Assembly: GCA_002726335.1 (NCBI GenBank) | Contig: PBSR01000227.1 | Location: 1 to 31,882, forward strand | Length of the DNA stretch: 31,882 nt | Direction: 5' to 3' | Source of the DNA: Gemmatimonadaceae bacterium | GTDB taxonomy: Bacteria; Latescibacterota; UBA2968; UBA8231 | Shown: piece after piece, positions 6,655 through 16,693 of the stretch | How positions within the stretch are numbered: position 1 is the stretch's first letter | How the letters are laid out: every line of letters starts with the position of its first letter | The notes under the pieces: generated by a model | Database searches by the model: none | Seen by the model: the letters and a program-made list of their open reading frames with translations, nothing else | What the model was told of the DNA's origin: nothing | Program-made: the position numbers and the translations under genes

Positions 6655-9600
6655 ATGGAACAACGCCTCCTCAGTCGGGATATCCGGCTCATCCTGATCT
6701 GCGCCGGGCTCACGATCGTGAGCCTGCTTGTGGGTACCCACTTCTTCTACGACGCCTTTCCCGAGGCGACCATCGACTTCCGTCTGACCCGGGCAGAGGC
6801 CCGTGTGCATGCCGCCTCCTTCCTCGAACATCGCGGCTTCGACCTGGCCGACTACCGGCACGCCGCCGTGTTCGAGTTTGACGATCAGGCCAAGACCTTC
6901 CTCGAGCGGGAGCTGGGTCTCGAGGGTGCCAGCCACATCATCGGCCAACCTGTGCGCTTGTGGCGCTGGAGCAATCGCTGGTTCCGGGAGTTGCAGAAGG
7001 AGGAGTTCCGCGTCGAGCACACCACAACCGGCGACCTGGTGGGCTTCTCACACCTTGTCGAGGAGGAGGCCAGGGGCGCCAGTCTGGCGCAGACCGAAGC
7101 CCGCCGGTTGGCCGAGCAGTTCCTGGCGCAGACCATCGGCCTCGACATGGCGGGCCTCGAGTTCGTTGAAGCCGAGACGACGGAACGCCCCCACCGGATC
7201 GATCACGCCTTCACCTGGAAGCTGGCAGGCTTCACAGTCGCCGAAGGCACCTATCGCTACCGGGTCCGTATTCAAGGTGACCTCGTCGGCGGCTATGCCG
7301 AATACCTGAAGGTCCCCGAGGCATGGCAGCGCCAGTACGACGAGTTGCGCTCCAGCAACCAGGCCACGGGCCTGATCGCCAGACTGTTGATGTTTGTCAC
7401 GTGGATCGCCATGCTGGCTCGTCTGGTGGCCGGAATCCGTGGTCAGGACGTGCGCTGGCGGACGGCGCTGATCTTCGGCGCCATCGCCTTCGCTCTCACC
7501 TTCCTGTCGCAGCTCAACAATCTGCCGGTGACGATCTTCGGCTTCGACACGACCGACACCTTCTCCAACTTCCTCACCGAAAGCGTGTTGATCGGTCTGG
7601 CTGCCGCCCTCGCCTCGGGGGTGGGCATCGCCTTCATCGTCGCCGGCGCCGAACCGGAATACCGCCGTTGGTACGGCGGTCAGGTCAGTGTTACGGAGCA
7701 GTTCCTGCCGGACGGCATGCGCACCAAACGCTTCCTCATCGGTACCATCATCGGCTTGACGCTGACGGCGGTGTTCGTCGCCTATCAGACCCTGTTCTAC
7801 CTCGTGGCCGACCACTATGGCGCCTGGAGCCCTGCCGATATCCCCTATCGGGAGATGGTCAATACCCATTTTCCGTGGGTCGTGGTGCTTCTCATCGGCT
7901 TCATGCCTGCCGTCTCCGAGGAGTTCACCTCAAGGGCGTTCTCGATCCCTTTCCTGCACCGTCTCCTCAAACACCGTTGGCTCGCGGTGCTGCTTTCGGC
8001 GCTGGTGTGGGGCTTCGCCCACGCCGGCTACCCGCAGCAGCCTTTCTGGATTCGAGGGGTCGAGGTGGGCCTGGCGGGTATCATCATGGGGTATGTCGTC
8101 ATCCGCTGGGGACTGCTTCCCGCCCTGGTGTGGCACTACACGATCGACGCGCTCTACACGGCTCTTATCCTGCTGCGCTCCTCCAACCCCTATTTCGTGT
8201 TGTCTGCCGCCGCATCCGTCGGCATCATGCTGATCCCCCTGGCAGTGGCCATCTTCCTGTACGTGCGTGGCCGTTACTTCATCGACCCCGTCTCCCTGCT
8301 CAACCGTGAAGACGCACCCCCGTTGATCCAGCCGCGAGACCGCAGCCGGGCGGACATGAGCCCGGAGGCCCAGATCCTGTCGGGGGCGGGTACCATCGCC
8401 ATGTACCACCCCCTGCGCCCGTCCCGATTGGGTACCGCAGCCCTCGTCGTGCTTGCCGGACTGTCCGTCTTCGCCTTCTCAGCGCCGGACTGGTCTCCGG
8501 AGCCCGACTTCGCTATCACCGCCGACACGGCGCTGGCGCGGGCCAGCCAGCACCTGCAGGATGGCGGCGTTGCCGTCGACAGCTTCCACTCCGTCGTCGC
8601 CCAGCACAATCAGTGGGATCACAACGATGTCGCCTACCGGCACGAGCGCGCCGGGTCGGAAGCGGCGGTGAGGTTGTATCGCGACGATCTGGCCACAGCC
8701 CTGTGGCGGGTCCGCTTCTACCGCCCGCAGCAGAAGGAGGAGTGGCAGGTCTACCTGCGACCGGAGGACGGCGACCTCTATTCCGTCCAACACCAGCTTG
8801 CCGAGGATGCGGCAGGCGCCGACCTGAGCGAGGACGAGGCCCGGACGGTAGCGGAGCAGCGGATGCGTTCTCAGGGCCTCGACCCCAGCCGTTTCACGCT
8901 GAAGGAGGCGTCGTCGGAGAAACTGCCCAATCGACGAGATCACTGGTTCGTCTGGGAAGCGACGGCTGGCGACCCTCGAAACGTCGAGGAATCCACCTTC
9001 CGCTGCGAGGTCCACGTGGCCGGCGACCAACCGGCGGGCCTGCGCCGTTTCGTCAAGCTTCCGGAGGAGTGGCTGCGGGAACGGGAGGAAGGCAGCATCT
9101 GGCGAACCGTCCTGCGCTGGGCTCCCATCCTGACGATCATCGCCGTCGGTCTCCATCTGCTGTGGCTGCTCGTAGCCGGCATCCGCGCCGGGGACCTCAC
9201 CTGGCGCCGCCCCTTGTGGATCGGTGCGGCGGGAGCCCTGTTGTTCGCCGTCAGCTCCGTCAACGGCCTGCCCACGTTCTTCGCCTCCTACACCACTGAG
9301 ATTCCCCTCGGTGTCTTCACTCTCATCCAGGTCATCGTCCTCGTCTTCGCCGCGCTCGTAACCGGTCTCGTCGTCGCCGGCGGGTCGGGTCTGGCGGAAT
9401 CCATGTTTCCTGGTGTGCTGAGCCGACTGACGCCGAAGATGCTGGCACCCCAGTTGAAGGATGCCGTCCTGCTGGCCGCTCTTGCCGTGGCCGGCAGTCT
9501 GGCAGTGGAGCGCTGGTTGGACGTCGTCATGCTGACCTGGCCGCAGGCGACAGTCCCCACCGGTCCGGGTGTACCCGACGTCGACAGCCTGTTCCCCTCC

Positions 9601-10029
9601 CTTGGCGGGCTCTCCAGGGCTCTGGCACGTGGGCTCTACATGCCGATATCGGCCGCCATTGCCATCTACTACGCGACTCGCGTTCTGAAGCGGGCCTCCC
9701 TCGTCATCAGTGCGGTGCTGATTCTGGGAGCGTGCGCCGCCGGCGCCGGTGCGTACACGCCTGAGGAATTCTTCTTTTCCTGGGGCGGCTTTCTGCTCTC
9801 GTCCGCCTTCACCGCGGGCGCCCTGATCTGGCTGTTTCGGGATAACATCGCCGCCTACGCCCTCACCGGATTCCTCATCACCTCCGTCGATGGTTCCATC
9901 CGACTGCTGGAGCAATCCGCCGAGGGCTTCAGATTGCACGGCTGGATCTGGTTGGGCGTCGCCGGTCTTGTCGTCGTGGTTCTGTGGGTCATGGCGTTCC
10001 GTGCCCCACGAAATCCGATGAATATCTGA
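6655..10029 (+). CDS. Giant duplicated CPBP/CAAX-type intramembrane protease
   Basis: A 1124-residue polytopic membrane protein built from two tandem copies. Copy 1 (about 1-560) has an N-terminal membrane segment, a soluble module with two similar repeats (starting near 42 and 140), several helices and then a CPBP/Abi protease domain. That domain has E422, E423 and R427 (SEEFTSR), H456 (WGFAH), and H494 with D498 in HYTID, matching the EExxxR, H and HxxxN/D motifs of Rce1-like glutamate proteases. Copy 2 (about 595-1124) repeats the soluble module, the KLPEEW segment and the LVAGIR-DLTWR helix region, but shows no EExxxR or catalytic His. The family cleaves within membranes or has bacteriocin-immunity roles; the substrate here is unknown. 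No Shine-Dalgarno sequence lies at a usual distance from the ATG. Confidence 0.88.
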   Translation: MEQRLLSRDIRLILICAGLTIVSLLVGTHFFYDAFPEATIDFRLTRAEARVHAASFLEHRGFDLADYRHAAVFEFDDQAKTFLERELGLEGASHIIGQPVRLWRWSNRWFRELQKEEFRVEHTTTGDLVGFSHLVEEEARGASLAQTEARRLAEQFLAQTIGLDMAGLEFVEAETTERPHRIDHAFTWKLAGFTVAEGTYRYRVRIQGDLVGGYAEYLKVPEAWQRQYDELRSSNQATGLIARLLMFVTWIAMLARLVAGIRGQDVRWRTALIFGAIAFALTFLSQLNNLPVTIFGFDTTDTFSNFLTESVLIGLAAALASGVGIAFIVAGAEPEYRRWYGGQVSVTEQFLPDGMRTKRFLIGTIIGLTLTAVFVAYQTLFYLVADHYGAWSPADIPYREMVNTHFPWVVVLLIGFMPAVSEEFTSRAFSIPFLHRLLKHRWLAVLLSALVWGFAHAGYPQQPFWIRGVEVGLAGIIMGYVVIRWGLLPALVWHYTIDALYTALILLRSSNPYFVLSAAASVGIMLIPLAVAIFLYVRGRYFIDPVSLLNREDAPPLIQPRDRSRADMSPEAQILSGAGTIAMYHPLRPSRLGTAALVVLAGLSVFAFSAPDWSPEPDFAITADTALARASQHLQDGGVAVDSFHSVVAQHNQWDHNDVAYRHERAGSEAAVRLYRDDLATALWRVRFYRPQQKEEWQVYLRPEDGDLYSVQHQLAEDAAGADLSEDEARTVAEQRMRSQGLDPSRFTLKEASSEKLPNRRDHWFVWEATAGDPRNVEESTFRCEVHVAGDQPAGLRRFVKLPEEWLREREEGSIWRTVLRWAPILTIIAVGLHLLWLLVAGIRAGDLTWRRPLWIGAAGALLFAVSSVNGLPTFFASYTTEIPLGVFTLIQVIVLVFAALVTGLVVAGGSGLAESMFPGVLSRLTPKMLAPQLKDAVLLAALAVAGSLAVERWLDVVMLTWPQATVPTGPGVPDVDSLFPSLGGLSRALARGLYMPISAAIAIYYATRVLKRASLVISAVLILGACAAGAGAYTPEEFFFSWGGFLLSSAFTAGALIWLFRDNIAAYALTGFLITSVDGSIRLLEQSAEGFRLHGWIWLGVAGLVVVVLWVMAFRAPRNPMNI

Positions 10030-10030
10030 C

Positions 10031-11473
<1,443 letters not shown>

Positions 11474-11486
11474 CCGTGGCGCCTTC

Positions 11487-12125
11487 TCAGGCGCGCTCCG
11501 GAATAGGTTGCGCCCTACCGTGCGTGTGGTCCCAGAGATGGCCGCGCCGCTTCTCACCCTGCATCGTCGTCTCGAAATAGACCGCCCGGAGCGTTTCATG
11601 CACGATGGGGAGATCGTGGTGATGCCCCATGCCTGTGGCCACGCAGTCTCCCGGGCCGACCTCGTATCGATGTCCTTCGCTGATCGCCTCGGCGCGCCCC
11701 TCGAACAGAATCCAGTGCTCGTCACAGTCGTGGTAGTGACTGTCGAAGTCTGTCTGCTTCGGATAGTCCACCGCGTCGCCCTTGTCCTGCGGGTCGGCGC
11801 TCGCGGCTCCCGAAAACAGGCCGGAACCACCGAGTTCGTCCCCCCACCGGCCGCACATGTGGATCAGGGTGACCGCCTCACTGACCTCGGTGACACCGAA
11901 GGCTTCATCCAGCCCCGTCAGATCGAGATTGGCGCCTTCTTCAACGGGCTCGCCGTCACCGCCATCGAGGGAGATGCGGCAGCTCCCACGTCCGACGATG
12001 AGCTTTTCCCTGGCGCCGACGCGTTCGATGCCGTGCGTCTGGCCAGGGGTCAGCCGGACGATGGAGAAAGACTCCAACTCACTCCAGGCCGGTGCCTGGC
12101 CGGGACCCGCGCGAAAGACCGGCAT
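11487..12125 (-). CDS. Bicupin protein with metal-binding C-terminal cupin
   Basis: A 212-residue beta-barrel protein. The C-terminal cupin is well formed: H130, H132 and E136 in SHYHDCDEHW, then GDCVATGMGHHH (159-170), supplying the usual His/Glu metal site. The N-terminal half (about 18-95) looks like a second cupin that has lost its ligands. The start is the ATG at 12125; the frame extends upstream to 12278 but only over the neighbour's coding sequence. It lies 17 bases after the RraA-like gene and is probably in one operon with it. Sugar isomerase, dioxygenase and sensing roles all occur in the family, so the function is open. Cupins of this type near uronate genes are often KduI-like isomerases or sugar-binding proteins (inference). 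Confidence 0.85.
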   Translation of the reverse strand: MPVFRAGPGQAPAWSELESFSIVRLTPGQTHGIERVGAREKLIVGRGSCRISLDGGDGEPVEEGANLDLTGLDEAFGVTEVSEAVTLIHMCGRWGDELGGSGLFSGAASADPQDKGDAVDYPKQTDFDSHYHDCDEHWILFEGRAEAISEGHRYEVGPGDCVATGMGHHHDLPIVHETLRAVYFETTMQGEKRRGHLWDHTHGRAQPIPERA

Positions 12126-12142
12126 GCCGTTCCGCCTGCGGG

Positions 12143-13036
12143 TTACAGGCTCGTCCCGGCGTCTGAGGTCGCCTGATCGTCCTTCGGCTTGTCCTCGTCG
12201 AACGTCAGGTGCTGGAAGTCCTCCGGCGTATCCGTCTTGCGCCACTCCTTGAAGTCGGCCTCGATCTCGTCCGACCACTTCGAGTCCATCTGGAACGAGT
12301 TGTACACGCCTTCGTGGATGCGCTTGAACTGGAAGATCTCACGCAGCTGCACGTGCTCGGCACGCAGGCAGCATTCCTCGGCCAGGTGCGGAGGCACGAA
12401 CAGGATTCCTGCCCGGGTGCCCAGCACCACGTCTCCCGGCATGCAGATGGCATTGCCGATGCGACAGGGCACGTTGATTCCTGTAAGGGTCACATCACCG
12501 ATGGCGGTGGGGTCGTTGCCGCGGTGATAGGTGACCAGCTCCTCCATGTCCATGATCTGCTCGAGGTCACGCACGCCGCACCACAGCACCTGTCCTCTGG
12601 CGCCCCGGGCGGCGATGGCGTTGGTCAGGTTGCCGCCGGAGTAGGTCCCCTGGAAGACCTTGTCGAACATGTCGATGACGATGACGTCATCCTTCTCCAG
12701 CACCTCGATGACCCAGGAATTGAAGAAGCCAACACGGCCCTCTTCCTTCTGTCCCAGCTCCAGCAGTGTGTCGTGCAGGTCGGGGCGCTTGGGCACCATG
12801 ACGCCCGTGACGGCACGCCCCGCCAGCGTCTTGGCCTTGGGATTGATGACCTGCCATTCTCCCTGGAACTGGTGCTTGTAGTCCTGTCCCCAGCAGACGC
12901 CCCAGGCCTCTTCGATGGCGATCTTCGAGATACGGGTCAGAATCTCGTCGGGTACGCGGGGACGGCCATTGTCGAAACGGTCTCCCTCCCACTTCGGGGT
13001 CATCAGGAGGATGTCATCGCGGTTGTCGAAATGCAC
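12143..13036 (-). CDS. RraA-like family protein (HMG/CHA aldolase-like)
   Basis: A 297-residue protein of the RraA / 4-hydroxy-4-methyl-2-oxoglutarate aldolase-like family. The core motif GGNLTNAIAARGARGQV-LWCGVRD (about 134-157) carries R156 and D157, which bind substrate and metal in characterised aldolases. A second motif is MPGDVVLGTRAGILFVP (199-215), where the usual Asp of 'GDxDGV' is replaced (GTRAG). At nearly 300 residues it is longer than classic RraA (about 160), with extra N- and C-terminal segments. The start is the GTG at 13036 with AAAGGTG about 7 bases upstream. In catabolic clusters such proteins cleave or decarboxylate keto-acids; old annotations as 'dimethylmenaquinone methyltransferase' are misleading. 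Confidence 0.87.
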   Translation of the reverse strand: MHFDNRDDILLMTPKWEGDRFDNGRPRVPDEILTRISKIAIEEAWGVCWGQDYKHQFQGEWQVINPKAKTLAGRAVTGVMVPKRPDLHDTLLELGQKEEGRVGFFNSWVIEVLEKDDVIVIDMFDKVFQGTYSGGNLTNAIAARGARGQVLWCGVRDLEQIMDMEELVTYHRGNDPTAIGDVTLTGINVPCRIGNAICMPGDVVLGTRAGILFVPPHLAEECCLRAEHVQLREIFQFKRIHEGVYNSFQMDSKWSDEIEADFKEWRKTDTPEDFQHLTFDEDKPKDDQATSDAGTSL

Positions 13037-13069
13037 GGTGGGTCACCTTTCTTGAGGTTGGGTTTTTCC

Positions 13070-13099
13070 AGCCCGGACATGTTGAGCACTGGCCGGGCT
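13070..13099. repeat. Inverted repeat overlapping the RraA operon promoter (possible operator)
   Basis: AGCCCGG (13070-13076) and CCGGGCT (13093-13099) are perfect 7-bp inverted arms separated by 16 bases. They cover the candidate -10 and most of the spacer. Arm centres are 23 bases apart, about two helical turns, as expected for a dimeric repressor site. No T tract follows on either strand, so an intrinsic terminator is unlikely. Confidence 0.4.
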
Positions 13100-13107
13100 C
13101 ATGTCAA
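13079..13107 (-). promoter_or_regulatory. Candidate promoter of the RraA-bicupin operon
   Basis: On the minus strand a perfect TTGACA (-35, 13102-13107) is followed after 17 bases by CAACAT (13079-13084) as a weak -10. This would start transcription about 35 bases before the GTG at 13036. The -35 is convincing and the -10 matches consensus at only three positions, so the promoter may need an activator. Confidence 0.4.
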
Positions 13108-13193
13108 TCAGGGCGGCCTCGACGGGACCCCGGGGTTGCCTATCTTGGGGACCGCAATCCGCCGCTCCGAACCCGGTCACCGGGAGTATACCG

Positions 13194-14168
13194 ATGAAGA
13201 TCGCCGTCAACCTGCCCCCCGAGCCCGGCCTGCCCTGGACCCTGATGCGCCAGTGCGGCGTCGAACATGCCGTCTGCCACAAGGGGCTGAAGACGATCCC
13301 CAACGCACCTGAGGACGAGCAGCCCTGGAGTCTGACGGGACTGAGAGGCTGGAAGGAGACCTACGAGAAGATCGGCGTGGAACTGGCCGTCATCGAGGGC
13401 CGGCCCGGTATGGAGAACATCAAACTTGCACTGCCCGGCCGCGACGAAGAGATCGACGTCGTCTGCCACATGCTGCGCAACATGGGTGAGCTCGGAATCC
13501 CCGTTTGGTGCAGCTCCTGGATGCCGATCCTGGGGGTCATGCGCACGAGCCGTGACCAGCCCACGCGGGGGGGCGCCACGGTCAGCGCCTACCACCACGA
13601 GCACGTCCGCGACGAACCGCTGACCGAACACGGCGTCGTCACAGAAGAGCAGCAGTGGGAGAATCTGAAGTACTTCCTGGAGCGCGTCGTCCCCGTCGCC
13701 GAAGAAGCGGGAGTGAAGATGGCCATGCACCCCGATGACCCGCCCCTGTCACCGATCCGCGGCGTCGCCCGCATCATGAGCACGATCGACAACTACCAGC
13801 GCCTGATCGACCTGGTGCCGAGCCCGATGAACGGCATCGGCCTGTGTCAGGGGAATTTCGCCCTGATGACGGACGACCTGCCCGCCGCGATCCGCCATTT
13901 CGGCGAGCAGGACAGGATCCACTTCGTCCACATGCGCGACGTGCGCGGTACACCCGACCATTTCCAGGAGGCCTTCCACGACGACGGTCAGTCAGATCTT
14001 GTGGAGTGCTGGCGCGCCTACAAGGATGCCGGCGTCGGGGGGGTCTGTCGACCGGATCATTACCCGGCGATGGGTGATGGCGAATACGCCGATGAACTGC
14101 GCATCGCCCGGCTCTTCGCCGTGGGGTATCTCAAAGGCATCCGCGAGGCCGTCTACGCTGAGAACTGA
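13194..14168 (+). CDS. Mannonate dehydratase-like protein (UxuA family)
   Basis: A 324-residue TIM-barrel protein of the UxuA family, which dehydrates D-mannonate to 2-keto-3-deoxygluconate. Metal-site motifs are all present: H179 in MHPDDPP, C218 in GLCQGN, H246 in VHMRD, plus FHDDG (H262) and RPDH (286-289). Canonical UxuA is 350-395 residues, and this copy is shorter in its N-terminal loops, so a related sugar-acid substrate is possible. The start is the ATG at 13194 with GGGAG about 7 bases upstream; the longer reading frame from 13101 adds a non-homologous Pro/Gly-rich stretch. It is divergent from the RraA-bicupin genes and, with the double uronate-dehydrogenase-like protein, suggests uronate catabolism. 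Confidence 0.88.
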   Translation: MKIAVNLPPEPGLPWTLMRQCGVEHAVCHKGLKTIPNAPEDEQPWSLTGLRGWKETYEKIGVELAVIEGRPGMENIKLALPGRDEEIDVVCHMLRNMGELGIPVWCSSWMPILGVMRTSRDQPTRGGATVSAYHHEHVRDEPLTEHGVVTEEQQWENLKYFLERVVPVAEEAGVKMAMHPDDPPLSPIRGVARIMSTIDNYQRLIDLVPSPMNGIGLCQGNFALMTDDLPAAIRHFGEQDRIHFVHMRDVRGTPDHFQEAFHDDGQSDLVECWRAYKDAGVGGVCRPDHYPAMGDGEYADELRIARLFAVGYLKGIREAVYAEN

Positions 14169-14177
14169 ACCGAATCT

Positions 14178-15956
14178 TCAGGGCTCGTAGGGCTCCTCCA
14201 CGACCGTCGCCTCGATGGCTGCCCGAAGCTCGGCAAGGATCGCCTCCACCCGTCCGGCGATGTCGGCCACGGGCACTTCGTCTCCCTTGCCCTCGTCGGT
14301 GCGCACCTTCAGTTCCATGATCTCCTTCTTCAGGCCACGGTCTCCCACGGTGATGCGCACCGGACAGCCGATGAGATCGGCATCGTTGAACTTGACCCCC
14401 GGGTTCTCCTTGCGATCGTCGTAGAGCACCTCGATCCCACGGGAGATCAGTTCGGCGTAGAGCCCTTCCGCCGCGGTTCTGGCATCGCCATCACTCTTGG
14501 CCAGGGACACGAGATGGACCTGGTACGGAGCGATCGTCACCGGCCAGACGCACCCGGCGTCGTCGTGAGAGTGTTCGGCCACGCAGGCCAGAAGACGACC
14601 GACGCCGATGCCATACGATCCCATGATGATCGACTGAGCCCTGCCGTTCTCGTCGAGGAAGCTGGCGCCCAGAGCGTCGGTGAAACGCGTGCCAAGCTGG
14701 AAGATGTTGCCTACCTCGACACCTCTGGCAAGTGACAGCGGCTTGCCGCAGCGATGGCAGGCATCTCCTTCCCCCGCCGAGGCGATATCGGCCACCGTCG
14801 TCGCCTCCCAGTCGCGGCCGTAGTTCACATCTTTCATGTGAAAGCCGTCCTCGTTGGCGCCCGCCACGAGGTTGGCGGCTGCCGGGATCGACTCGTCGGC
14901 GATGACGAGCACGTCCTGCAGACCGATGGGAGAAGCGTACCCGGCGACGGCGCCCACCGCCTTGATCTCGTCGTCATGGGCCGGACGGAGCTCGAGGGCG
15001 CCGGCGGCATTGGCCACCTTCGTCTCATTCACCTCGAGATCCCCTCGCACGACGGCGAAGATCAGTTTCTCTTCGTCCCCTTCTCCGTCCTCGTCCTTGT
15101 AGCGCCCCATGAAGAACACGGCCTTGGCCGTCTGCCGGGACTCAATGTCGAGCAGCTGCGCCAGGTCCTCGATCGTCTTCGTCTCCGGCGTGGCGATCCT
15201 CTCCATGACCGCAGGGTCGGCAGCGACCGGTTCGGATCGGGCGAACTCAGCGACCTGTCCGTTGGCCGAGTATCCGCAGCCCTCACAGCGGACGATCGTG
15301 TCCTCACCGACATCGCTCAGAAACATGAACTCATGGGACACCTTTCCTCCCATGATCCCCGAGTCAGCGGCCACAGCCACGATCGGTATGCCGCACCGCC
15401 GGAAGATGTTGAAGTAGGCCTGGTGGTGGGCTATGTACTGCCTCTCCAGACCCTCCTGTGTCGCATCGAGGGAATACGAGTCCTTCATGGTGAACTCGCG
15501 CACTCTCAGCAGACCCGACGTGGGCCGGGCCTCATCGCGCCACTTGGTCTGGAAATGGTAGATCATCTGCGGCAGCTGGCGATACGACTTGATCTCTTTG
15601 CGTGCCAGGTCGGCGGCGATCTCCTCATGGGTTGTGGCCAGCACCATGTCGCGACCGTGGCGGTCCTCGAAGCGGGTCAGTGAGTCGTCATATTCGAGAT
15701 AGCGACCCGACTCCTTCCACACCTCGGCGGAGTGCACCACCGGCATCTTGATCTCCTGGCCGCCGATGGCTTCCATCTCGGCCCGGATGATCGCCTCGAT
15801 CTTGCCCAGTGCTCTCTGCGCCAACGGCAGGTAACTGAAGACACCACTGGCGAGTTGACGCATGAATCCTGCCCGCAGCAGCAGGATGTGACTGGCCACC
15901 TCGGCATCATTCGGTGCTTCGCGCAGGGTCTGGCTGAACAACTGACTCATTCGCAT
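14178..15956 (-). CDS. proS: Prolyl-tRNA synthetase (bacterial type with editing insert)
   Basis: A 592-residue class II synthetase that charges tRNA-Pro. Motif 2 (FQTKWRDEARPTSGLLRVREF) and THEEI are present in the N-terminal catalytic core. A YbaK-like cis-editing domain lies between about residues 225 and 400. Motif 3 (IMGSYGIGVGRLLACV) and the C-terminal anticodon-binding domain follow. The length matches bacterial ProRS. The start is the ATG at 15956 with AGGA about 8 bases upstream; an in-frame ATG two codons later is possible. It is the third gene after thrS and the M50 peptidase on the same strand, with gaps small enough for one transcript, so it may share the thrS leader control. It converges with the uxuA-like gene. 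Confidence 0.97.
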   Translation of the reverse strand: MRMSQLFSQTLREAPNDAEVASHILLLRAGFMRQLASGVFSYLPLAQRALGKIEAIIRAEMEAIGGQEIKMPVVHSAEVWKESGRYLEYDDSLTRFEDRHGRDMVLATTHEEIAADLARKEIKSYRQLPQMIYHFQTKWRDEARPTSGLLRVREFTMKDSYSLDATQEGLERQYIAHHQAYFNIFRRCGIPIVAVAADSGIMGGKVSHEFMFLSDVGEDTIVRCEGCGYSANGQVAEFARSEPVAADPAVMERIATPETKTIEDLAQLLDIESRQTAKAVFFMGRYKDEDGEGDEEKLIFAVVRGDLEVNETKVANAAGALELRPAHDDEIKAVGAVAGYASPIGLQDVLVIADESIPAAANLVAGANEDGFHMKDVNYGRDWEATTVADIASAGEGDACHRCGKPLSLARGVEVGNIFQLGTRFTDALGASFLDENGRAQSIIMGSYGIGVGRLLACVAEHSHDDAGCVWPVTIAPYQVHLVSLAKSDGDARTAAEGLYAELISRGIEVLYDDRKENPGVKFNDADLIGCPVRITVGDRGLKKEIMELKVRTDEGKGDEVPVADIAGRVEAILAELRAAIEATVVEEPYEP

Positions 15957-15972
15957 AGTGTGTCCTGTCTTC

Positions 15973-16593
15973 TCAGTCCTTTTCGTGTCTCATCAGCGTG
16001 CCCATGGCACGGTACATCACCCAGACGGACAGCCACACCCACAGCGCAGCGATGGGATAGGCCAGCCAGGGCAGTCCCCAGTACGCGGCCAGGATGCCGG
16101 CGTCGGTGTACTGGGCGAACAACCACAAGTCGGAGTGGAAGTCGTGGAAACTGTAGAGGCAAAGCATCACCCCCAGCCACACGGCACAGGCGGCGCCCGC
16201 CCTGGCCGAGTACATGGCCAGGCAGACCAACGCCAGTCCACCCAGAATCCCGAGGTAGAACCCGGCCCCACCCACCGGCGTATAGGCCATCGTCATACCC
16301 ATGGTGACGGCACCCACGAGCAGGACGAAGAACCGCTGCAACTGGGGCAGTATTCCGGCACCGATGAGGGCCGCCCCGATCAGTGCCGATCCCACGTACC
16401 CGGCCGAAATGATCAGCGGCGGCCACCCGCCGCTGGTCAGGGTATGTCCCGATTCCTCCCAGGCGGTGTGCATCTCGATGACATCGCCCCCCGTCATCAA
16501 CGAGGCGGAGGCGTGGCACACCTCGTGCACCATCACGACAAAGACCCTGAAGGGCTTGATCAACGCCGTGTTCCACAGCAGCAGGGCACCCAC
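15973..16593 (-). CDS. Membrane M50-type metallopeptidase (M50B-like)
   Basis: A 206-residue polytopic membrane protein. The zinc motif HEVCH (H23, E24, H27 counted from the GTG) sits at the end of the first helix and is followed by the usual MTGGDV and a GYVGSALIG helix, typical of M50B-like peptidases. About five or six helices follow. The GTG at 16593 is the first standard start but has no good ribosome-binding site. The frame is open further upstream: a CTG at 16680 follows AGAGGA by 5 bases, lies 13 bases after the thrS stop, and would add a Lys/Arg-rich leader of 29 residues. It sits between thrS and proS, an uncommon place for this family. Confidence 0.83.
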   Translation of the reverse strand: MGALLLWNTALIKPFRVFVVMVHEVCHASASLMTGGDVIEMHTAWEESGHTLTSGGWPPLIISAGYVGSALIGAALIGAGILPQLQRFFVLLVGAVTMGMTMAYTPVGGAGFYLGILGGLALVCLAMYSARAGAACAVWLGVMLCLYSFHDFHSDLWLFAQYTDAGILAAYWGLPWLAYPIAALWVWLSVWVMYRAMGTLMRHEKD

Positions 16594-16693
16594 GGCACAC
16601 AGGAAATGGAACCGGAAGCGCCACAGGATCGTCGCCGTACGACGTACCCGTTTTCCCAGAGGCTGCCGCCGTTTTGCCAGGGAGGTCCTCTGC

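Noticed and set aside
11479..11494. GCGCC/GGCGC hairpin between the convergent double-SDR and bicupin genes
   Set aside because: Only 5 bp, no T tract, and it overlaps the bicupin stop codon; too weak to call a terminator.
13101..13193. Longer start for the mannonate dehydratase-like gene at 13101
   Set aside because: The extra 31 residues are Pro/Gly-rich without homology to UxuA; the ATG at 13194 has GGGAG at a normal distance.
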